Shown: positions 11,072-22,301, counted from the first letter of the stretch. The stretch is 64,000 nt of DNA from Mycolicibacter sinensis (GCF_001667945.1 NZ_LZJK01000046.1:96385-160384); one strand, 5' to 3'. Notes: generated from the sequence alone by a model not told the origin. A program made the numbers and translations.

Positions 11072-12216
11072 GCCATGCCGGGGTCGAGCTGCGGCGGCAG
11101 CATCGCGCCCTCGACCGGCTTACGCGCATCGGCCTCGGCCTTGGCGACCGCCTGGGCGATCGCCGGGTCGGTCTGGGTGGTGAACCAGTCGGCGACCTCG
11201 TCGCTGTCGTCCTCCGGGCGAGCGGGAGTCTCGTCGACGGGCGAGGGCTGGTAGCGGAAGACGCCGTCCTCGCCGGGGGCACCGAGCAGCTTGGTGAAGC
11301 CCTGCAGGGCGGTGCCGAAATCGCTGGGCACCACCCATACCTTGTTGGCCTCGCCGCGGGCCATCTCCGGCAGCACCTGCAGGTACTGGTAGGCCAACAG
11401 TTCCGGGGTCGGCCGGCCGGCCTTGATCGCGGCGAACGTCTTCTCGATCGCCTTGGCCTGCCCCTGGGCCTGCAGGTAGGCCGCAGCCCGCTCACCCTGG
11501 GCCCGCAGCATCCGGGATTGCCGGTCGGCCTCGGCGGCCAGGATCGCCGCCTGCTTGGCGCCCTCGGCGGTGAGGATCTCGGCCTGCTTCTCCCCCTCGG
11601 CCTGCTTGATCGCGGCCTCCCGCTGGCCTTCGGCGGTCAGGATCATCGCCCGCTTCTCCCGGTCGGCCTTCATCTGCTTCTCCATCGACGCCTGAATCGA
11701 CGGCGGCGGATCGATGCTGCGCAGCTCCACCCGGGCCACCCGTAGGCCCCAGCGGCCGGTCGCCTCGTCGAGCACGCCGCGCAGCTGGCTGTTGATCACC
11801 TCGCGCGAGGTCAGGGTCTGCTCCAGCGTCATCCCGCCGACCACGTTGCGCAGGGTGGTGGTGGTCAGCTGCTCGACGCCGACGATGTAGTTGCTGATCT
11901 CATAGACCGCCGCTTTGGGGTTGGTGACCTGGAAATAGACGACGGTGTCGATGTTCAGTGTCAGGTTGTCCTCGGTGATCACCGGCTGCGGCGGGAACGA
12001 CACCACCCGCTCACGCAGGTCGATGCGGGCGCGCACCCGGTCGATGAAGGGCACCAGCAGGGTCAACTGGCCACTGACCGTGCGGCTGTAGCGGCCCAGC
12101 CGTTCGATCACCGCCGCCTCGGCCTGCGGAATCAGCGCGACCGACTTGGCCACCACGATCGCCGCGAACACCACCAGGACCGCTAGCAGCACCAGGCCGG
12201 TCGTAGCGCCTTCCAT
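11068..12216 (-). CDS. SPFH/band 7 membrane-scaffold protein
   Basis: 382-residue stomatin/flotillin-like protein. One N-terminal transmembrane helix (residues about 5-27) is followed by the band 7 domain (IPQAEAAVIERLGRYSRTV...), then a long Ala/Glu/Gln-rich coiled coil (about 180-260). ATG 12216 is chosen because AAGGGAG lies at good spacing upstream; a GTG two codons earlier lacks this. It is co-transcribed with the NfeD-like gene 15 bp upstream, the standard partner of such SPFH proteins. Position and type match Rv1488. It is likely to organise membrane microdomains. Confidence 0.88.
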   Translation of the reverse strand: MEGATTGLVLLAVLVVFAAIVVAKSVALIPQAEAAVIERLGRYSRTVSGQLTLLVPFIDRVRARIDLRERVVSFPPQPVITEDNLTLNIDTVVYFQVTNPKAAVYEISNYIVGVEQLTTTTLRNVVGGMTLEQTLTSREVINSQLRGVLDEATGRWGLRVARVELRSIDPPPSIQASMEKQMKADREKRAMILTAEGQREAAIKQAEGEKQAEILTAEGAKQAAILAAEADRQSRMLRAQGERAAAYLQAQGQAKAIEKTFAAIKAGRPTPELLAYQYLQVLPEMARGEANKVWVVPSDFGTALQGFTKLLGAPGEDGVFRYQPSPVDETPARPEDDSDEVADWFTTQTDPAIAQAVAKAEADARKPVEGAMLPPQLDPGMA

Positions 12217-12231
12217 GAGCACTCCCTTTCT

Positions 12232-12666
12232 CTACAGGACCTTGCCGACCACCGCGGTGGCCCCGTCGATATGCATCACCGTGACGTGTTCGCCCGGCTC
12301 GAAGACGTCGCCGTCGACCAGGGGGCGCGCCGTCCACACCTCACCGTCGAGCTTCACCTGGCCGCCGTGTTGCTCGACGCGGTCGAGCACCAGAGCGGTC
12401 TTACCCTGCAAGGCCCGCACCCCCGTCTCGGCGCCCACCCCGGACCACAGCCGGCGTCGCAGGGCCGGGCGTACCAGCACCAGCAGCAGCACCGAGACCA
12501 CCAGGAACACCGCGCCGTCGGTCCAGACGGGCAGATCCGTCAGCCAGCTGACCCCGGCCGCCGACAGCGCACCGCCCGACAGCATCAACAAGAACATGTC
12601 GCCGGTGAGCGCCTCGGCACCGGCAAGCCCAAGTGCGAAGACCAACCAGACCAGCGCAGCCGACAT
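12232..12666 (-). CDS. NfeD-like membrane protein
   Basis: 144-residue protein with three to four hydrophobic N-terminal segments and a C-terminal OB-fold NfeD domain ([22 protein letters not shown]...WTARPL...EPGEHVTV). It works with the downstream SPFH protein in membrane-domain quality control. ATG at 12666. The IS5-type relic begins 11 bp upstream of the start and so may have replaced or displaced the native promoter. It corresponds to Rv1487. Confidence 0.85.
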   Translation of the reverse strand: MSAALVWLVFALGLAGAEALTGDMFLLMLSGGALSAAGVSWLTDLPVWTDGAVFLVVSVLLLVLVRPALRRRLWSGVGAETGVRALQGKTALVLDRVEQHGGQVKLDGEVWTARPLVDGDVFEPGEHVTVMHIDGATAVVGKVL

Positions 12667-12677
12667 GCGGCCAGGAT

Positions 12678-13330
12678 AAAGCGTGTCGAACGATGGTGCG
12701 TGTTCGCACCGCCCATCTCGGGCGTCGTCGGTTCAGGCTGCGGGTGCGGCGTGAACGTCGGTTCCCGCTTCAACCAGGCTGGTTTCACCGGCACACGAAG
12801 GGTGCCCCAGTCGCACGACTTCACCGTCGGCTGGTCGTCAGCGCCGAACCACTTCCTCCGCTGGTGCCGCGTCGGCCTCTGGGCGAAAGCGCTCACCGCG
12901 GCACGCGGCAAGGTTCGCTCGCAGACCGGCCGCCCGTCGGCGGCCCTGACGCTGCTGTGGTCGACTCTCCCCCGCACGCAGGTGGGACTCTCCCCCGCAA
13001 GGGGCGTACCCCGACCCGCGTCAAGGCATCCCCGCTGGCCGGCCCGCGCGGCTTTGACGATGCCCCGAAGGTTGAGGCGACCGTGGCCGAGGCAGCCACC
13101 AAAGCCGGGATACGCATCGACATCAGGTCTGGACCCGAAACCCGCGACCGGGTTCTGGGCCCAGCCCCGCCGCTGGGCAGCCGAACCCACAACCGGCTCG
13201 ATCAACCACTGTCGGCGTATGGGTCGCCAACACGAAGCCACCCTCGAAGAACGCGAGGGCTTCCGCTACGTCAGCCAGATCACGCAGCTTCTACACCGAC
13301 TCGACCGCACCTAGTCGTTCGACACGCTTT
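12678..13330. mobile_element. Decayed IS5-family insertion sequence
   Basis: The 653-bp segment is bounded by perfect 16-bp inverted repeats, AAAGCGTGTCGAACGA at 12678-12693 and its complement at 13315-13330. A TA occurs at both edges (12677-12678 and 13330-13331), consistent with a TA target duplication. It lies between the nfeD-like gene and the Rv1486c-like gene and carries only the transposase relic. Intact elements of this type are typically somewhat longer, so an internal deletion is likely. Confidence 0.8.
12755..13314 (+). pseudogene. IS5-type transposase relic
   Basis: Transposase-like segments are spread over different frames. They include [19 protein letters not shown] and SQTGRPSAA, then VVDS in another frame, [23 protein letters not shown], and finally the very typical C-terminus [19 protein letters not shown] followed by [22 protein letters not shown]. 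Intact relatives keep these in one frame with a DDE triad. Here there are frameshifts, and the stretch that normally lies between the central GTRGFD-like block and the VAEA-like block is missing. The gene cannot make an active enzyme. The start boundary is approximate. Confidence 0.75.
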
Positions 13331-13397
13331 AGCTCGCGCGCACTCGAAACCGGGCGCAGCAGGGGGCATCCGGTGGACAACTACACTGCGTTGCATT

Positions 13398-14231
13398 ATG
13401 TGGTGCCCGAGTGTCTCCCTGTCGGTGTGGGCCAACGCCTGGCTCGCCGGCCGGGCCGCGCCCGACGACGTATTGGACGCACTATCGGCCTGGGCGCCAG
13501 TGCAATCGGTGGCCGCCTATGACGCGATCAGCATCGGCGAGGCCGGTCTGCGCTGGTCCGGCGCACCCGACGGCGGTGCGGCGTCGCTGCTGCAGGTGGT
13601 GCGCGGCGCGGCGGCGCCCGGCGCCGGTTCCCGTATCCACCCGGTGTTTCCGGTACCGGGCGATGTGCGCGGGCTGCCGGCCGGAACCCTGTTCGCGCGG
13701 GAAGCGATCCTGGCCGGTGAGGCGGTGCTCATCGGGTCGTCTGACGCTTCCCCACCGGTCGGGCTGGTGCCGGCCTATCTGGAGGACGCCGACTCCCCCG
13801 ACGTCGCCGAATTGTGTTGGACGGCTTTCCCGCTGACCAGCGTGCCGGTGGCCGAGCAGCACGATCTGGGTGACGCCGAGTACGCGTTGCGCTCGGCGGT
13901 GCGCACAGCCGCCGAAGCCTTGGGGTCCACCGGTTCGCGGTGGGCCGACTACGGTGTCGAGGACCCGCGGCTTCGGGTCGAGCAGATGATGGAAGCCATG
14001 CTGTTGCACCGCATTCCGGATCATGCGCCGACCCGCGCGGTACGGGTGCTGCACAGCGCCGCCCACGTCGAGGCGATCATCGCGGTCAGCGCCGATCTGC
14101 TGACCGCCAGCGCGCACTCGTCGGCAGCGGCGCAGCGCGCCGTGGATGCGGTGCAGCCGCTGTCGGCGACGGTGCGTTCGTCGCGCAGCGCCGCGGTGAG
14201 CGCGATCCTGCACTCGGCCTGGCGCGATTAG
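13398..14231 (+). CDS. Conserved mycobacterial hypothetical (Rv1486c-like)
   Basis: 277-residue protein with no domain I recognise. It is acidic to neutral, rich in Ala, and has no membrane segments. Position next to ferrochelatase matches Rv1486c. The ATG 13398 start is uncertain; a TANNNT box (TACACT, 13382-13387) lies 10 bases upstream and would give a nearly leaderless mRNA. Upstream codons run into the IS relic. The stop TAG overlaps the convergent hemH stop by 4 bases. Confidence 0.65.
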   Translation: MWCPSVSLSVWANAWLAGRAAPDDVLDALSAWAPVQSVAAYDAISIGEAGLRWSGAPDGGAASLLQVVRGAAAPGAGSRIHPVFPVPGDVRGLPAGTLFAREAILAGEAVLIGSSDASPPVGLVPAYLEDADSPDVAELCWTAFPLTSVPVAEQHDLGDAEYALRSAVRTAAEALGSTGSRWADYGVEDPRLRVEQMMEAMLLHRIPDHAPTRAVRVLHSAAHVEAIIAVSADLLTASAHSSAAAQRAVDAVQPLSATVRSSRSAAVSAILHSAWRD

Positions 14232-15256
14232 CGCGCGGGCGCCACGTCGGCGATGCAATGCGAGGACCCGCAGCGCGCCCCGTTGACACCGAATCCGCAG
14301 CCCAGTGCTGCGCCGCCGGCGACACGTTCGGGTCTGCCGCCGTCGCGCAGTTCCTCGATGAGTCCACGCGCCAGCCGCGCCAAGCGGCGGTCGGCGTTCG
14401 GGGTGCTGGCGCGCGCGTAGGCGATGCCGGCGGCCTGGGCCTGCAACCGCACTTCGTGATCGAGGTCCCAGATCACCTCGATGTTGTCGCTGAGGAATCC
14501 GATCGGGCACACGATCACCGCGGGCACCCCCGCCTCGGCCAGGGCAGTCAGGTGGTCTTCGACGTCGGGCTCCAGCCAGGGCACCTGTGGCGGCCCGGAG
14601 CGCGACTGCCACACCTGGTCGTAGTCGGGGTATCCCGCCGCGGCGGCGACCAGGGCCGTGGCGTGGGCGACCTGGCTGCTGTAGAGCCGCGGGCCGTAGC
14701 GTTCGTCGGCGGCCACCGGGATCGAGTGCGCGGTGAACACCAGGCGGGCGGTGTCGCGCAGGCCGGCCGGCAAGGTGTCGGCGGCGGCCGCGATCGCCTC
14801 GGCGAACATCGCCACGAACAACGGATGGTCGAAGTACTGGCGCAGCTTCACCAATTCGGGGGCCCGCTCCCCGACCGCCTGCCGCGCGCGGGTGATGTCT
14901 TCCGAATACTGATCGCACCCCGAATAGCCGCCCCAGGCCGAGGTCGCGAAGACCGCGGCGCGCCGGACCCCGTCGGCGGCCATCCGGGCGACGACGTCCT
15001 CGACGTAGGGCTCCCAGTTACGGTTGCCGAAATACACCGGCAGGCCCGGCATTTCGGCACGCAGTGCGTCAGCCAGCTCGCGGTTGATCCCGTTGATCGG
15101 CGACACCCCGCCGAAATGCAGGTAGTGGTCGGCGACGGCGTCGAGCCGGGCCGATGGCACGCCGCGCCCCCGGGTGACGTTCTCCAGGAACGGCCGGACC
15201 TGCTCGGGCCCTTCGGGTCCGCCGAAAGAGAGGAGTAAGACCGCGCCTACCTCCAT
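14228..15256 (-). CDS. hemH: Ferrochelatase (coproporphyrin ferrochelatase)
   Basis: 342-residue enzyme that inserts ferrous iron into the porphyrin; in actinobacteria the substrate is coproporphyrin III. Family blocks include [33 protein letters not shown] and the FTAHSIP catalytic segment. The C-terminus carries [16 protein letters not shown], and YSGCDQY lies mid-protein, so the four cysteine ligands of the actinobacterial [2Fe-2S] cluster are plausibly all present. ATG 15256 aligns with the Mtb protein start. It lies 11 bp downstream of inhA, as in Mtb. Confidence 0.95.
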   Translation of the reverse strand: MEVGAVLLLSFGGPEGPEQVRPFLENVTRGRGVPSARLDAVADHYLHFGGVSPINGINRELADALRAEMPGLPVYFGNRNWEPYVEDVVARMAADGVRRAAVFATSAWGGYSGCDQYSEDITRARQAVGERAPELVKLRQYFDHPLFVAMFAEAIAAAADTLPAGLRDTARLVFTAHSIPVAADERYGPRLYSSQVAHATALVAAAAGYPDYDQVWQSRSGPPQVPWLEPDVEDHLTALAEAGVPAVIVCPIGFLSDNIEVIWDLDHEVRLQAQAAGIAYARASTPNADRRLARLARGLIEELRDGGRPERVAGGAALGCGFGVNGARCGSSHCIADVAPAR

Positions 15257-15267
15257 CCCCGTCCTAT

Positions 15268-16077
15268 CTACAGCAACTGGGTGTGGGCGCCGCCGTCGGC
15301 GTAGACGACCGTGCCGGTGGTGGCGGGAAGCCAGTCCGACAGCAGCGCGCACACGGTCTTGGCCACCGGGGTGGGGTCCTTCATGTCCCAGCCGACCGGG
15401 GCGCGCTGGTCCCAGCCCTCCTCGAGCAGCCGAATCTGCTCACCGGCGCCCTCGCCCAGCGCACCACCGACGATCGCACTCATCGCCAACGTCCGGATCG
15501 GCCCGGCCGCAACGAGATTCGACCGCACTCCGTGCGGGCCCGCCTCACGCGCGACGAAGCGGTTCACCGACTCCAGCGCGCTCTTGGCCACCGTCATCCA
15601 GTTGTAGGCCGGCATCGCCCGCGTCGGGTCGAAGTCCATCCCGACGATCGATCCGCCCGGCTTCATGATCGGCAGCGTCGCCTTGGCCAGTGAGGCGTAG
15701 GAGTAGGCGGAGATGTGAATGCCCTTGGCGACGTCCTCGTAGGGGGCGTCGAAGAACGGGTTGACGCCCATCCCGGTCTGCGGCATGAACCCGATCGAGT
15801 GCACCACGCCGTCGAGCTTGTTGCCCTCCCCGATCACCTCGGTGATCCGGTCGGCCAGGGTGTCGAGGTGTTCGGTGTTCTGCACGTCGAGCTCGAGCAG
15901 CGGGGCGGGCTCGGGGAGCCGGTCGATGATGCGCTGGATCAGCCGCAGCCGATCGAAGCCGGTGCAGACCAGCTGCGCGCCCGCCTCCTGGGCCACCTTG
16001 GCGATGTGAAAGGCGATGGAGGAGTCGGTGATGATCCCGGTGACCAGGATCCGCTTGCCGTCGAGAATGCCTGCCAT
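15268..16077 (-). CDS. inhA: InhA, NADH-dependent enoyl-ACP reductase
   Basis: 269-residue FAS-II enoyl reductase needed for mycolic acid synthesis and the target of the isoniazid-NAD adduct and ethionamide-NAD adduct. The length equals the Mtb enzyme. Active-site residues Phe149, Tyr158 and Lys165 are in place, and the commonly mutated positions Ile21 and Ser94 hold the wild-type residues. The SIGFMP block runs from residue 94 to 99. ATG 16077 lies 26 bp after fabG1, so it is co-transcribed from the fabG1 promoter. Confidence 0.98.
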   Translation of the reverse strand: MAGILDGKRILVTGIITDSSIAFHIAKVAQEAGAQLVCTGFDRLRLIQRIIDRLPEPAPLLELDVQNTEHLDTLADRITEVIGEGNKLDGVVHSIGFMPQTGMGVNPFFDAPYEDVAKGIHISAYSYASLAKATLPIMKPGGSIVGMDFDPTRAMPAYNWMTVAKSALESVNRFVAREAGPHGVRSNLVAAGPIRTLAMSAIVGGALGEGAGEQIRLLEEGWDQRAPVGWDMKDPTPVAKTVCALLSDWLPATTGTVVYADGGAHTQLL

Positions 16078-16103
16078 GAAAAGTCCTTATCTCTCAGTGG
16101 CCC

Positions 16104-16856
<753 letters not shown>

Positions 16857-16870
16857 TTATCGGACCAACG

Positions 16871-16933
16871 CGTTGACTCTGCGCTGAGGGCGCGAGCTAC
16901 TCGTACTTCTGCGCCGTGCGCGCAGAGTCAACG
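16871..16933. promoter_or_regulatory. 14-bp inverted repeat upstream of fabG1
   Basis: Perfect arms CGTTGACTCTGCGC (16871-16884) and its complement (16920-16933) enclose 35 bases that include a second, inner GGCGC/GCGCC pair. It lies between the stop of the VWA gene (16947) and the fabG1 GTG (16847). The outer arm carries a TTGACT -35-like sequence on both strands. It could be an operator, a promoter with a nested hairpin, or a terminator of the upstream operon. None of these is proven. Confidence 0.5.
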
Positions 16934-16946
16934 GCCCGCTGATACC

Positions 16947-17954
16947 TCAGACCGGCAGCCGCCGGTTCAGCAGCACTGCTGCCAGCCCGGCCAGCGCCAG
17001 GATCAACGAGCCCAGGCGCAGCCAGCCGGTGGACGCGTCGCCGCGGATCGTCTCGTAACCGATCTGGTCCTGCAACGTGGCGTAGACCTCCTTGAGCTGC
17101 GCCAGGCTGGAGGCGGTGTAGGCGGTGCCGCCGGACAAGTCGGCGATCTTCTTCAGGGAGTCGTCATCGACCGGCACCGGCTGGCGTTGCTCGTTGATCT
17201 CGACGTAGCCGTACGGCGTACCGAACGAGATCGTCGAGACCGGCACCCCTTGGTCCTTGGCGGTGCGCGCCGCAGTGAACGCCCCCTTGGGGTTGTCCGG
17301 GTTGGACGGGACGGTCTCCTTGCCGTCGGAGAGCAACACGATGCGGGCCGGCGGGGGCGTGTCGCCGCCGCCGATCACCGCGCCCACCGTGGCGATCGCC
17401 TGCAGCGCGGTGAAGATGCCCTCGCCGGTGGCGGTCCGGTCGGCCAGTTGCAGCTTGTCGATCGCCGCCTTGGTGGCCTCGCGATTGGTGGTCGGCGAGG
17501 TCAGCACGGTGGCGGTGCCGGCGTAGGCGATCAGACCGAGGTTGATGCCGGCGGTCAGCTCGTCGGCGAACTGCTTGCCGGCCTCCTGCGCGGCGACCAG
17601 CCGGCTGGGCTCGACGTCGGTGGCCCGCATCGACTGCGACACGTCGATCACCAGCATCACCACCGCACGGTTGCGCGGGATCCGCACATCGTGGGTCGGG
17701 CCGGCCATCGCGACGGTGAACAGCAGCAGCGAGCTCACCAGCAGCACCGCCGACAGGTGCCGCCAGCGGGTCGGCGCCTTGGGTGCCACGCTCTCCAGCA
17801 GATCCATGTTGGCGAACCGCAGGATCCGCCGCTGCCGCGCCACCTGCATGAGGATGTACAGCGCGACCAGCCCCATGACGACGAACAAGAACAGGAAGAA
17901 CCACGGGTGCGCGAAGCCCGACAACGTCATCGGCCCAAGGAGCGGCAATGTCAT
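16947..17954 (-). CDS. VWA-domain membrane protein (Rv1481-like, BatA/BatB type)
   Basis: 335-residue protein, the same length as I recall for Rv1481. Two N-terminal transmembrane helices (about residues 15-36 and 65-85) are followed by a von Willebrand A domain with the metal site D-x-S-x-S (DVSQSM) and LLSDGKET, then a C-terminal helix. In the MoxR systems such proteins act with a MoxR AAA+ ATPase and a DUF58 protein in envelope protein maturation. ATG 17954 is chosen because the frame upstream overlaps the DUF58 gene. It is the last gene of this operon. Confidence 0.88.
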   Translation of the reverse strand: MTLPLLGPMTLSGFAHPWFFLFLFVVMGLVALYILMQVARQRRILRFANMDLLESVAPKAPTRWRHLSAVLLVSSLLLFTVAMAGPTHDVRIPRNRAVVMLVIDVSQSMRATDVEPSRLVAAQEAGKQFADELTAGINLGLIAYAGTATVLTSPTTNREATKAAIDKLQLADRTATGEGIFTALQAIATVGAVIGGGDTPPPARIVLLSDGKETVPSNPDNPKGAFTAARTAKDQGVPVSTISFGTPYGYVEINEQRQPVPVDDDSLKKIADLSGGTAYTASSLAQLKEVYATLQDQIGYETIRGDASTGWLRLGSLILALAGLAAVLLNRRLPV

Positions 17955-17985
17955 AGCAGACCTGTCTTTTGCATGCGGGTCGGAA

Positions 17986-18960
17986 TCAGGGCATCCCCGC
18001 CAGCGCGCCGCGCCGGCGTGACTCGACGAATCGGACGATGTCGGCGATCCAGTCCCGGTCGGTACGCAGCGACAACAACGGCGCCCCGCAGCTGCGCAAC
18101 GCGTGGGCGACGTCGGCGCGGGCGGCGGCGGCGGCCCGGGCGAAGTCGTCACGCAGTTTGGCGTCAATGGTGAACTCCCGGGTGACGCCGGATTCGGTGT
18201 CCTGCAGCACCACGTCGCCGACCTCGGGCAGCTCGACATCGCGCGGGTCGAGCACCTCGATGCCGAGCACCTCGTGGCGGGCGGCGATCGCGCGCAGCGG
18301 GCGCATCCAGTTGATCGGCCCGAGGAAGTCGCTGATCACGACCGCCATGCCGCGCCGCCGTTCGGGCCGGCGCAGGGCGTCGATGGCCGCCGCCAGGTCG
18401 CCGCGCACCCCGACCGGGGCCCGCGGAATGGTGGCGATGGTGCGCAGCAGTGTCTGCTCGTGGTTGCGCCCGGAACGCGCCGGCACCCGCACCACCCGCT
18501 CGCCGTTGGCCACCAACGCGCCCAGCCGGTTACCGCCGCCGCTGTTGAGGAAGATGATGGCCGCGGCCGCGGCCACCGCCAGATCACGCTTCTCGCAGGT
18601 CGACGTGCCGAAATCCATGCTGGCCGACATGTCGATCACCAGCCAGGTCTCCAGCTCCCGGTCGGCGATCATCTGGCGCACGTGCGGATGGGTGGTGCGC
18701 GCCGTGACCGACCAGTCCATCCGGCGCACATCGTCGCCGGGCTGATACAGCCGTGACTCGCCGGGCTCGGAGCCGGGGCCGGGGATCAAGCCGAGGTGAT
18801 CACCGTGCAGCACCCCGTCGAGCTTGCGTTTGACGGTCAGCTCAAGGGTCCGCAGCGCCGCCGCCAGCTTGGGGTCGCGGATGTCGCCGCGCAGCATGGA
18901 CGGCGGTGCGGTGCTGGTTCCCGGGTCTGGTGCGCCCTGCCCGGTGCCCGGGTCGCTCAC
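17986..18960 (-). CDS. DUF58 protein of the MoxR cluster (Rv1480-like)
   Basis: 324-residue soluble protein with the DUF58 signature ([18 protein letters not shown]) and a VWA-like fold with DMSASM and VVISDF segments. GTG 18960 overlaps the moxR1 stop as GTGA, which indicates translational coupling. It is probably the middle partner between the MoxR1 ATPase and the VWA membrane protein downstream (31-bp gap). Confidence 0.88.
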   Translation of the reverse strand: MSDPGTGQGAPDPGTSTAPPSMLRGDIRDPKLAAALRTLELTVKRKLDGVLHGDHLGLIPGPGSEPGESRLYQPGDDVRRMDWSVTARTTHPHVRQMIADRELETWLVIDMSASMDFGTSTCEKRDLAVAAAAAIIFLNSGGGNRLGALVANGERVVRVPARSGRNHEQTLLRTIATIPRAPVGVRGDLAAAIDALRRPERRRGMAVVISDFLGPINWMRPLRAIAARHEVLGIEVLDPRDVELPEVGDVVLQDTESGVTREFTIDAKLRDDFARAAAAARADVAHALRSCGAPLLSLRTDRDWIADIVRFVESRRRGALAGMP

Positions 18961-20066
18961 CGACCGCTGGCCACTGCCGCCGCGGTCGGGGCACCCGGCG
19001 ACGCCGAATGCGGCTGCTGCGGAACGGCATTCACCTGCGGCAGCGCCACGGTCTGCAGCACCCGGTTGATGACGATCTCCGAGGTGATCTCGTCGGCGAG
19101 CGCGTCGTAGGACAGCACCAGCCGGTGCCGCAGCACATCGGGGATGACCTCGATGACGTCCTGCGGGATCACGTAGTCACGTCCGCGCACCAGGGCCAGC
19201 GCCCGGGACGCGGAGATGATGCCCAGCGAGGCCCGCGGTGACGCCCCGAAGGACAACCAGCTCTTCACGTCCGGCATGCCGAACTGCTCGGGCTGCCGGG
19301 TCGCGGTGATGACCCGGACCACGTAGTCGACCAGCGCGTGGTGCACGAAGTTGTTGGCCGCCAGCCCCTGCAACCGCAGCAGGTCGCCGGGGTTGAGGAT
19401 CTGCTTGGGCTCCGGCGGGGTGACCCCCATCCGGTAGATGATCTCGCGCTCCTCCTCCGGCGACGGGTAGCCGACGTTGATCTTGAACAGGAAGCGGTCG
19501 CGCTGCGCTTCGGGCAGCGGGTAGACGCCCTCGTGCTCGATCGGGTTCTGGGTGGCCATCACCAGGAACGGGTTGGGCAGGGGAAAGGTCTTGCCGCCGA
19601 TGGACACCTTGCGCTCCTGCATGACCTCCAGCAGCGCCGACTGCACCTTGGCCGGCGCCCGGTTGATCTCGTCGGCCAGCAGGAAGTTGACCATCACCGG
19701 GCCGAGTTCGGTGTCGAACTCCTCGCGGCCCTGCCGGTAGATGCGGGTACCGATGATGTCGGTGGGCACCAGGTCCGGGGTGAACTGGATGCGGGCGAAC
19801 GTCCCGCCGACCACCTTGGCGAAGGTCTCCACCGCCAGCGTCTTGGCGACCCCGGGCACACCCTCGAGCAGCACGTGGCCCTTGGCCAGCAGCCCGACCA
19901 GGATCCGCTCGACGAGCTGGTCCTGCCCGACGATGACGCGCTTGACCTCGAAGATGGCCCGCTCCAGCGCGTGTACGTCGGCGGCCAGACCTGAACCGGG
20001 GCCTTGGGCACCCTCCGGGCCGGGGAAACCGCTGGCGCCCGCGGGCGTCCCATCCGATGACGTCAT
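18957..20066 (-). CDS. moxR1: MoxR1, AAA+ ATPase
   Basis: 369-residue MoxR-type AAA+ chaperone-like ATPase. The Walker A is the family-typical GVPGVAKT, Walker B is FLLADEINRAPAK, and sensor 1 lies in MATQNPIEHEG. ATG 20066 is chosen because GGAGGA lies 7 bases upstream; the in-frame GTG 20081 would place that ribosome site inside the gene. It follows ripB by 121 bp and heads the moxR1-DUF58-VWA group, as Rv1479 does after ripA-ripB in Mtb. Confidence 0.93.
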   Translation of the reverse strand: MTSSDGTPAGASGFPGPEGAQGPGSGLAADVHALERAIFEVKRVIVGQDQLVERILVGLLAKGHVLLEGVPGVAKTLAVETFAKVVGGTFARIQFTPDLVPTDIIGTRIYRQGREEFDTELGPVMVNFLLADEINRAPAKVQSALLEVMQERKVSIGGKTFPLPNPFLVMATQNPIEHEGVYPLPEAQRDRFLFKINVGYPSPEEEREIIYRMGVTPPEPKQILNPGDLLRLQGLAANNFVHHALVDYVVRVITATRQPEQFGMPDVKSWLSFGASPRASLGIISASRALALVRGRDYVIPQDVIEVIPDVLRHRLVLSYDALADEITSEIVINRVLQTVALPQVNAVPQQPHSASPGAPTAAAVASGR

Positions 20067-20187
20067 CGAGAAATCCTCCACAAAGGTCGGTCAGACACAA
20101 CTGCTTGCACGGCCCGGGGCCGAGGGGCAGCGTTGTGCCCGCGTTTCACTATTCCAGGGTTCGCAGCATCCGTCGACGTAAGGTGCG

Positions 20188-20883
20188 TCAGTACTCGATG
20201 ATGCGGGTCAGGTACGGCGTCATCCCGGCGGTCCGCACCGGGCTGACGACCACCTTGCCGGCGCTGCCCGAGGCCTCCAGCATCTTCCCGCCGCCGAGGT
20301 ACATGGTGACGTGCTGGCCGCCGCCGGGGCCGTAGAACATCAGATCACCGCGACGGGCCTGGCTGGGCGGAATGTGCCGGCCGGCGTTGTACTGGTCGCC
20401 GGAGAACCGCGGGATCAGCACGCCGACGCCGGCGAACGCGTAGCGCATCAGCCCCGAGCAGTCGAAGCCGACGGTGCCGGCCCCGGAGTCGATCCCCTTG
20501 CTGGGACCGGTCAGGGAGCCGCCGCCCCAGGAGTACGGCACGCCCAGCTGCGATCCGCCGCGGCGGATCACGTACTCGATGGCCTGCTTGCCGTGCACCC
20601 GCTGGCCCGGTGAGACGTTGGTCTGATCGCCGACGTTGAAGCCCAGCCCGGACAGGAACTTGCGGCCCAGGTCCATGGTGGTCTGGGTGGCCTGCGCGGT
20701 GGCCTGCAACGACGCGTTGGCCACCGCCAGCGGATCACCGGGGGCCCCGGCGCTGATCGTGGCCGGCAGGGTGGGATCCCATCCCGGGTCCGCCGCGGCC
20801 GGCGCGGCCAGGCCCAGCATCACCGGGCCCGCCACCAGCAGCGACCCGATGAGGCGAGATAACCGTCGTGCATTCAGTCGCAT
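20188..20883 (-). CDS. ripB: RipB, NlpC/P60 peptidoglycan endopeptidase
   Basis: 231-residue secreted D,L-endopeptidase that cleaves the D-Glu-mDAP bond in muropeptides during division. It has a signal peptide (MRLNARRLSRLIGS... to about APAAAD, cleavage near residue 31) and no N-terminal coiled coil. The NlpC/P60 domain has Cys142 (GFDCSG), His191 (GQHVTMYLG) and Glu203 (MLEAS). ATG 20883 lies 11 bp after ripA. Confidence 0.95.
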   Translation of the reverse strand: MRLNARRLSRLIGSLLVAGPVMLGLAAPAAADPGWDPTLPATISAGAPGDPLAVANASLQATAQATQTTMDLGRKFLSGLGFNVGDQTNVSPGQRVHGKQAIEYVIRRGGSQLGVPYSWGGGSLTGPSKGIDSGAGTVGFDCSGLMRYAFAGVGVLIPRFSGDQYNAGRHIPPSQARRGDLMFYGPGGGQHVTMYLGGGKMLEASGSAGKVVVSPVRTAGMTPYLTRIIEY

Positions 20884-20894
20884 TCGCTCCACCG

Positions 20895-22301
20895 TCAGTA
20901 TTCGATGTATCGGACAACAAAGGGCGTCATGCCGCTTTTCCGCACCGGCGACACCTTCACCACCTGGCCCACGTCGGGGGCCTCGAGCATCAGGCCGTTG
21001 CCGAGGTACAGCGTGACGTGCTGGCTGCCGCCGGGGCCGTAGAAGATGACGTCGCCGCGGCGGGCCAGCGCCGTCGGGATCTGGCGGCCCATCTTGTACT
21101 GCGACCCGGAGTAGTGCGGCAGTTTGATGCCCACCCCGGCGAAGGCGTACAGGATCAGTCCCGAGCAGTCGAAGCCGACGGTGCCCGAACCGGAGCCGAT
21201 GCCGCGGCTGGGTCCCGCGGCGGTGCCACCGCCCCACGAGTAGGGCACGCCGCGCTGGGAGAGCGCCCGGCGGATCACATATTCCGAGGCCTGCCGGCCG
21301 TACACCCGCGGGATGCGGCCGTTGGTGATACCGGAGTCGTCGGGTTTGGCCAGCCCGATCGACTGCAGGAACTGGCGGCCCAGGTTCGAGGTCACCTGCG
21401 CTGAGGTCTGCGAGATCCCGAGCACCTGGTTGATCACGGCGATCGGGTCGCCGGGGATGTTGGCGCTGGGCACCATCGGCAGCGTCGGATCCCATTCGCC
21501 ATCCCACTGCTCGCCGCGCTTGACGGCCTGCGGGGCCGCGGCAGGGTTGCCCCACCGGTCACCGGCCGCCGCGGGCGGCTGCGGGGGGCGAGCGGCGGCG
21601 AGCCGGGCCTGGGCCCGATCACGCTGGGTGGCCAGCCGGTCGATCTCGCCCTGCTGCTCGCCGAATTTGCGCTGGGTCTCGGTGAGCGCGGCCACCGCGG
21701 CGTCCTGGCTGGACTGCGCGTCGGCGACCGCCTGGTCGGCCTTCTGCTTGGCCAGCCGGGCTGCCGACTCCTTGTTGAGCTGCTCGGTACGGGCCCGCTT
21801 GAGGTTGTCCAGCGCCTGCTGGGAGCTGAGCGCCAGGGTCCGGCCGGCGGCGGCGGTGGCGATCATCTCCGACGGGTCGGTCGCGGTCAGGTAGCTCTCC
21901 GACGGCCCGTTGACGTAGGTCGACGCGGCGAAGGTGTTGAACCGCTTCTGGGCGGCGACGATGGCGGCGTCGGCATCGGCGGTCGCCTGGCGGCCGGCCT
22001 CCACCTCGTGTTGGGCGGCGGCCGCGTCCTCGCGTGCGGTCTGCAGCTCCACCAGGGCCTTGTTGACGCCCTCCTTTTGTTGCTGGATCTGTGCGCCCAG
22101 GTCGTGCAGTTGCTGATTGGCCTCCGCGACGTCGGCGATCAGCGCGGCGATGCCGTCGGGGTCTGTTACCGGCTGAGCCGCCGCCAACCCGGGCGTGCCC
22201 AACAGCAGCGCGACGCTGAGCACCGACGCTGCGGCGGGGTGGCGGAGCGGGGCGGCCTGCCGGAAGACAGAGCCATCGGAGCCACAGCGGATGCGTCTCA
22301 T
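20895..22301 (-). CDS. ripA: RipA, resuscitation-promoting factor-interacting endopeptidase
   Basis: 468-residue secreted endopeptidase required for daughter-cell separation. Order: signal peptide (to about residue 42, AAAQPV), a long N-terminal coiled coil (about 50-245) that acts as an inhibitory region in Mtb, a Pro-rich linker, then NlpC/P60 with Cys379, His428 and Glu440. The offset to the Mtb residues (Cys383, His432, Glu444) is constant. ATG 22301 has GGAG about nine bases upstream. It heads the ripA-ripB pair. Confidence 0.95.
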   Translation of the reverse strand: MRRIRCGSDGSVFRQAAPLRHPAAASVLSVALLLGTPGLAAAQPVTDPDGIAALIADVAEANQQLHDLGAQIQQQKEGVNKALVELQTAREDAAAAQHEVEAGRQATADADAAIVAAQKRFNTFAASTYVNGPSESYLTATDPSEMIATAAAGRTLALSSQQALDNLKRARTEQLNKESAARLAKQKADQAVADAQSSQDAAVAALTETQRKFGEQQGEIDRLATQRDRAQARLAAARPPQPPAAAGDRWGNPAAAPQAVKRGEQWDGEWDPTLPMVPSANIPGDPIAVINQVLGISQTSAQVTSNLGRQFLQSIGLAKPDDSGITNGRIPRVYGRQASEYVIRRALSQRGVPYSWGGGTAAGPSRGIGSGSGTVGFDCSGLILYAFAGVGIKLPHYSGSQYKMGRQIPTALARRGDVIFYGPGGSQHVTLYLGNGLMLEAPDVGQVVKVSPVRKSGMTPFVVRYIEY

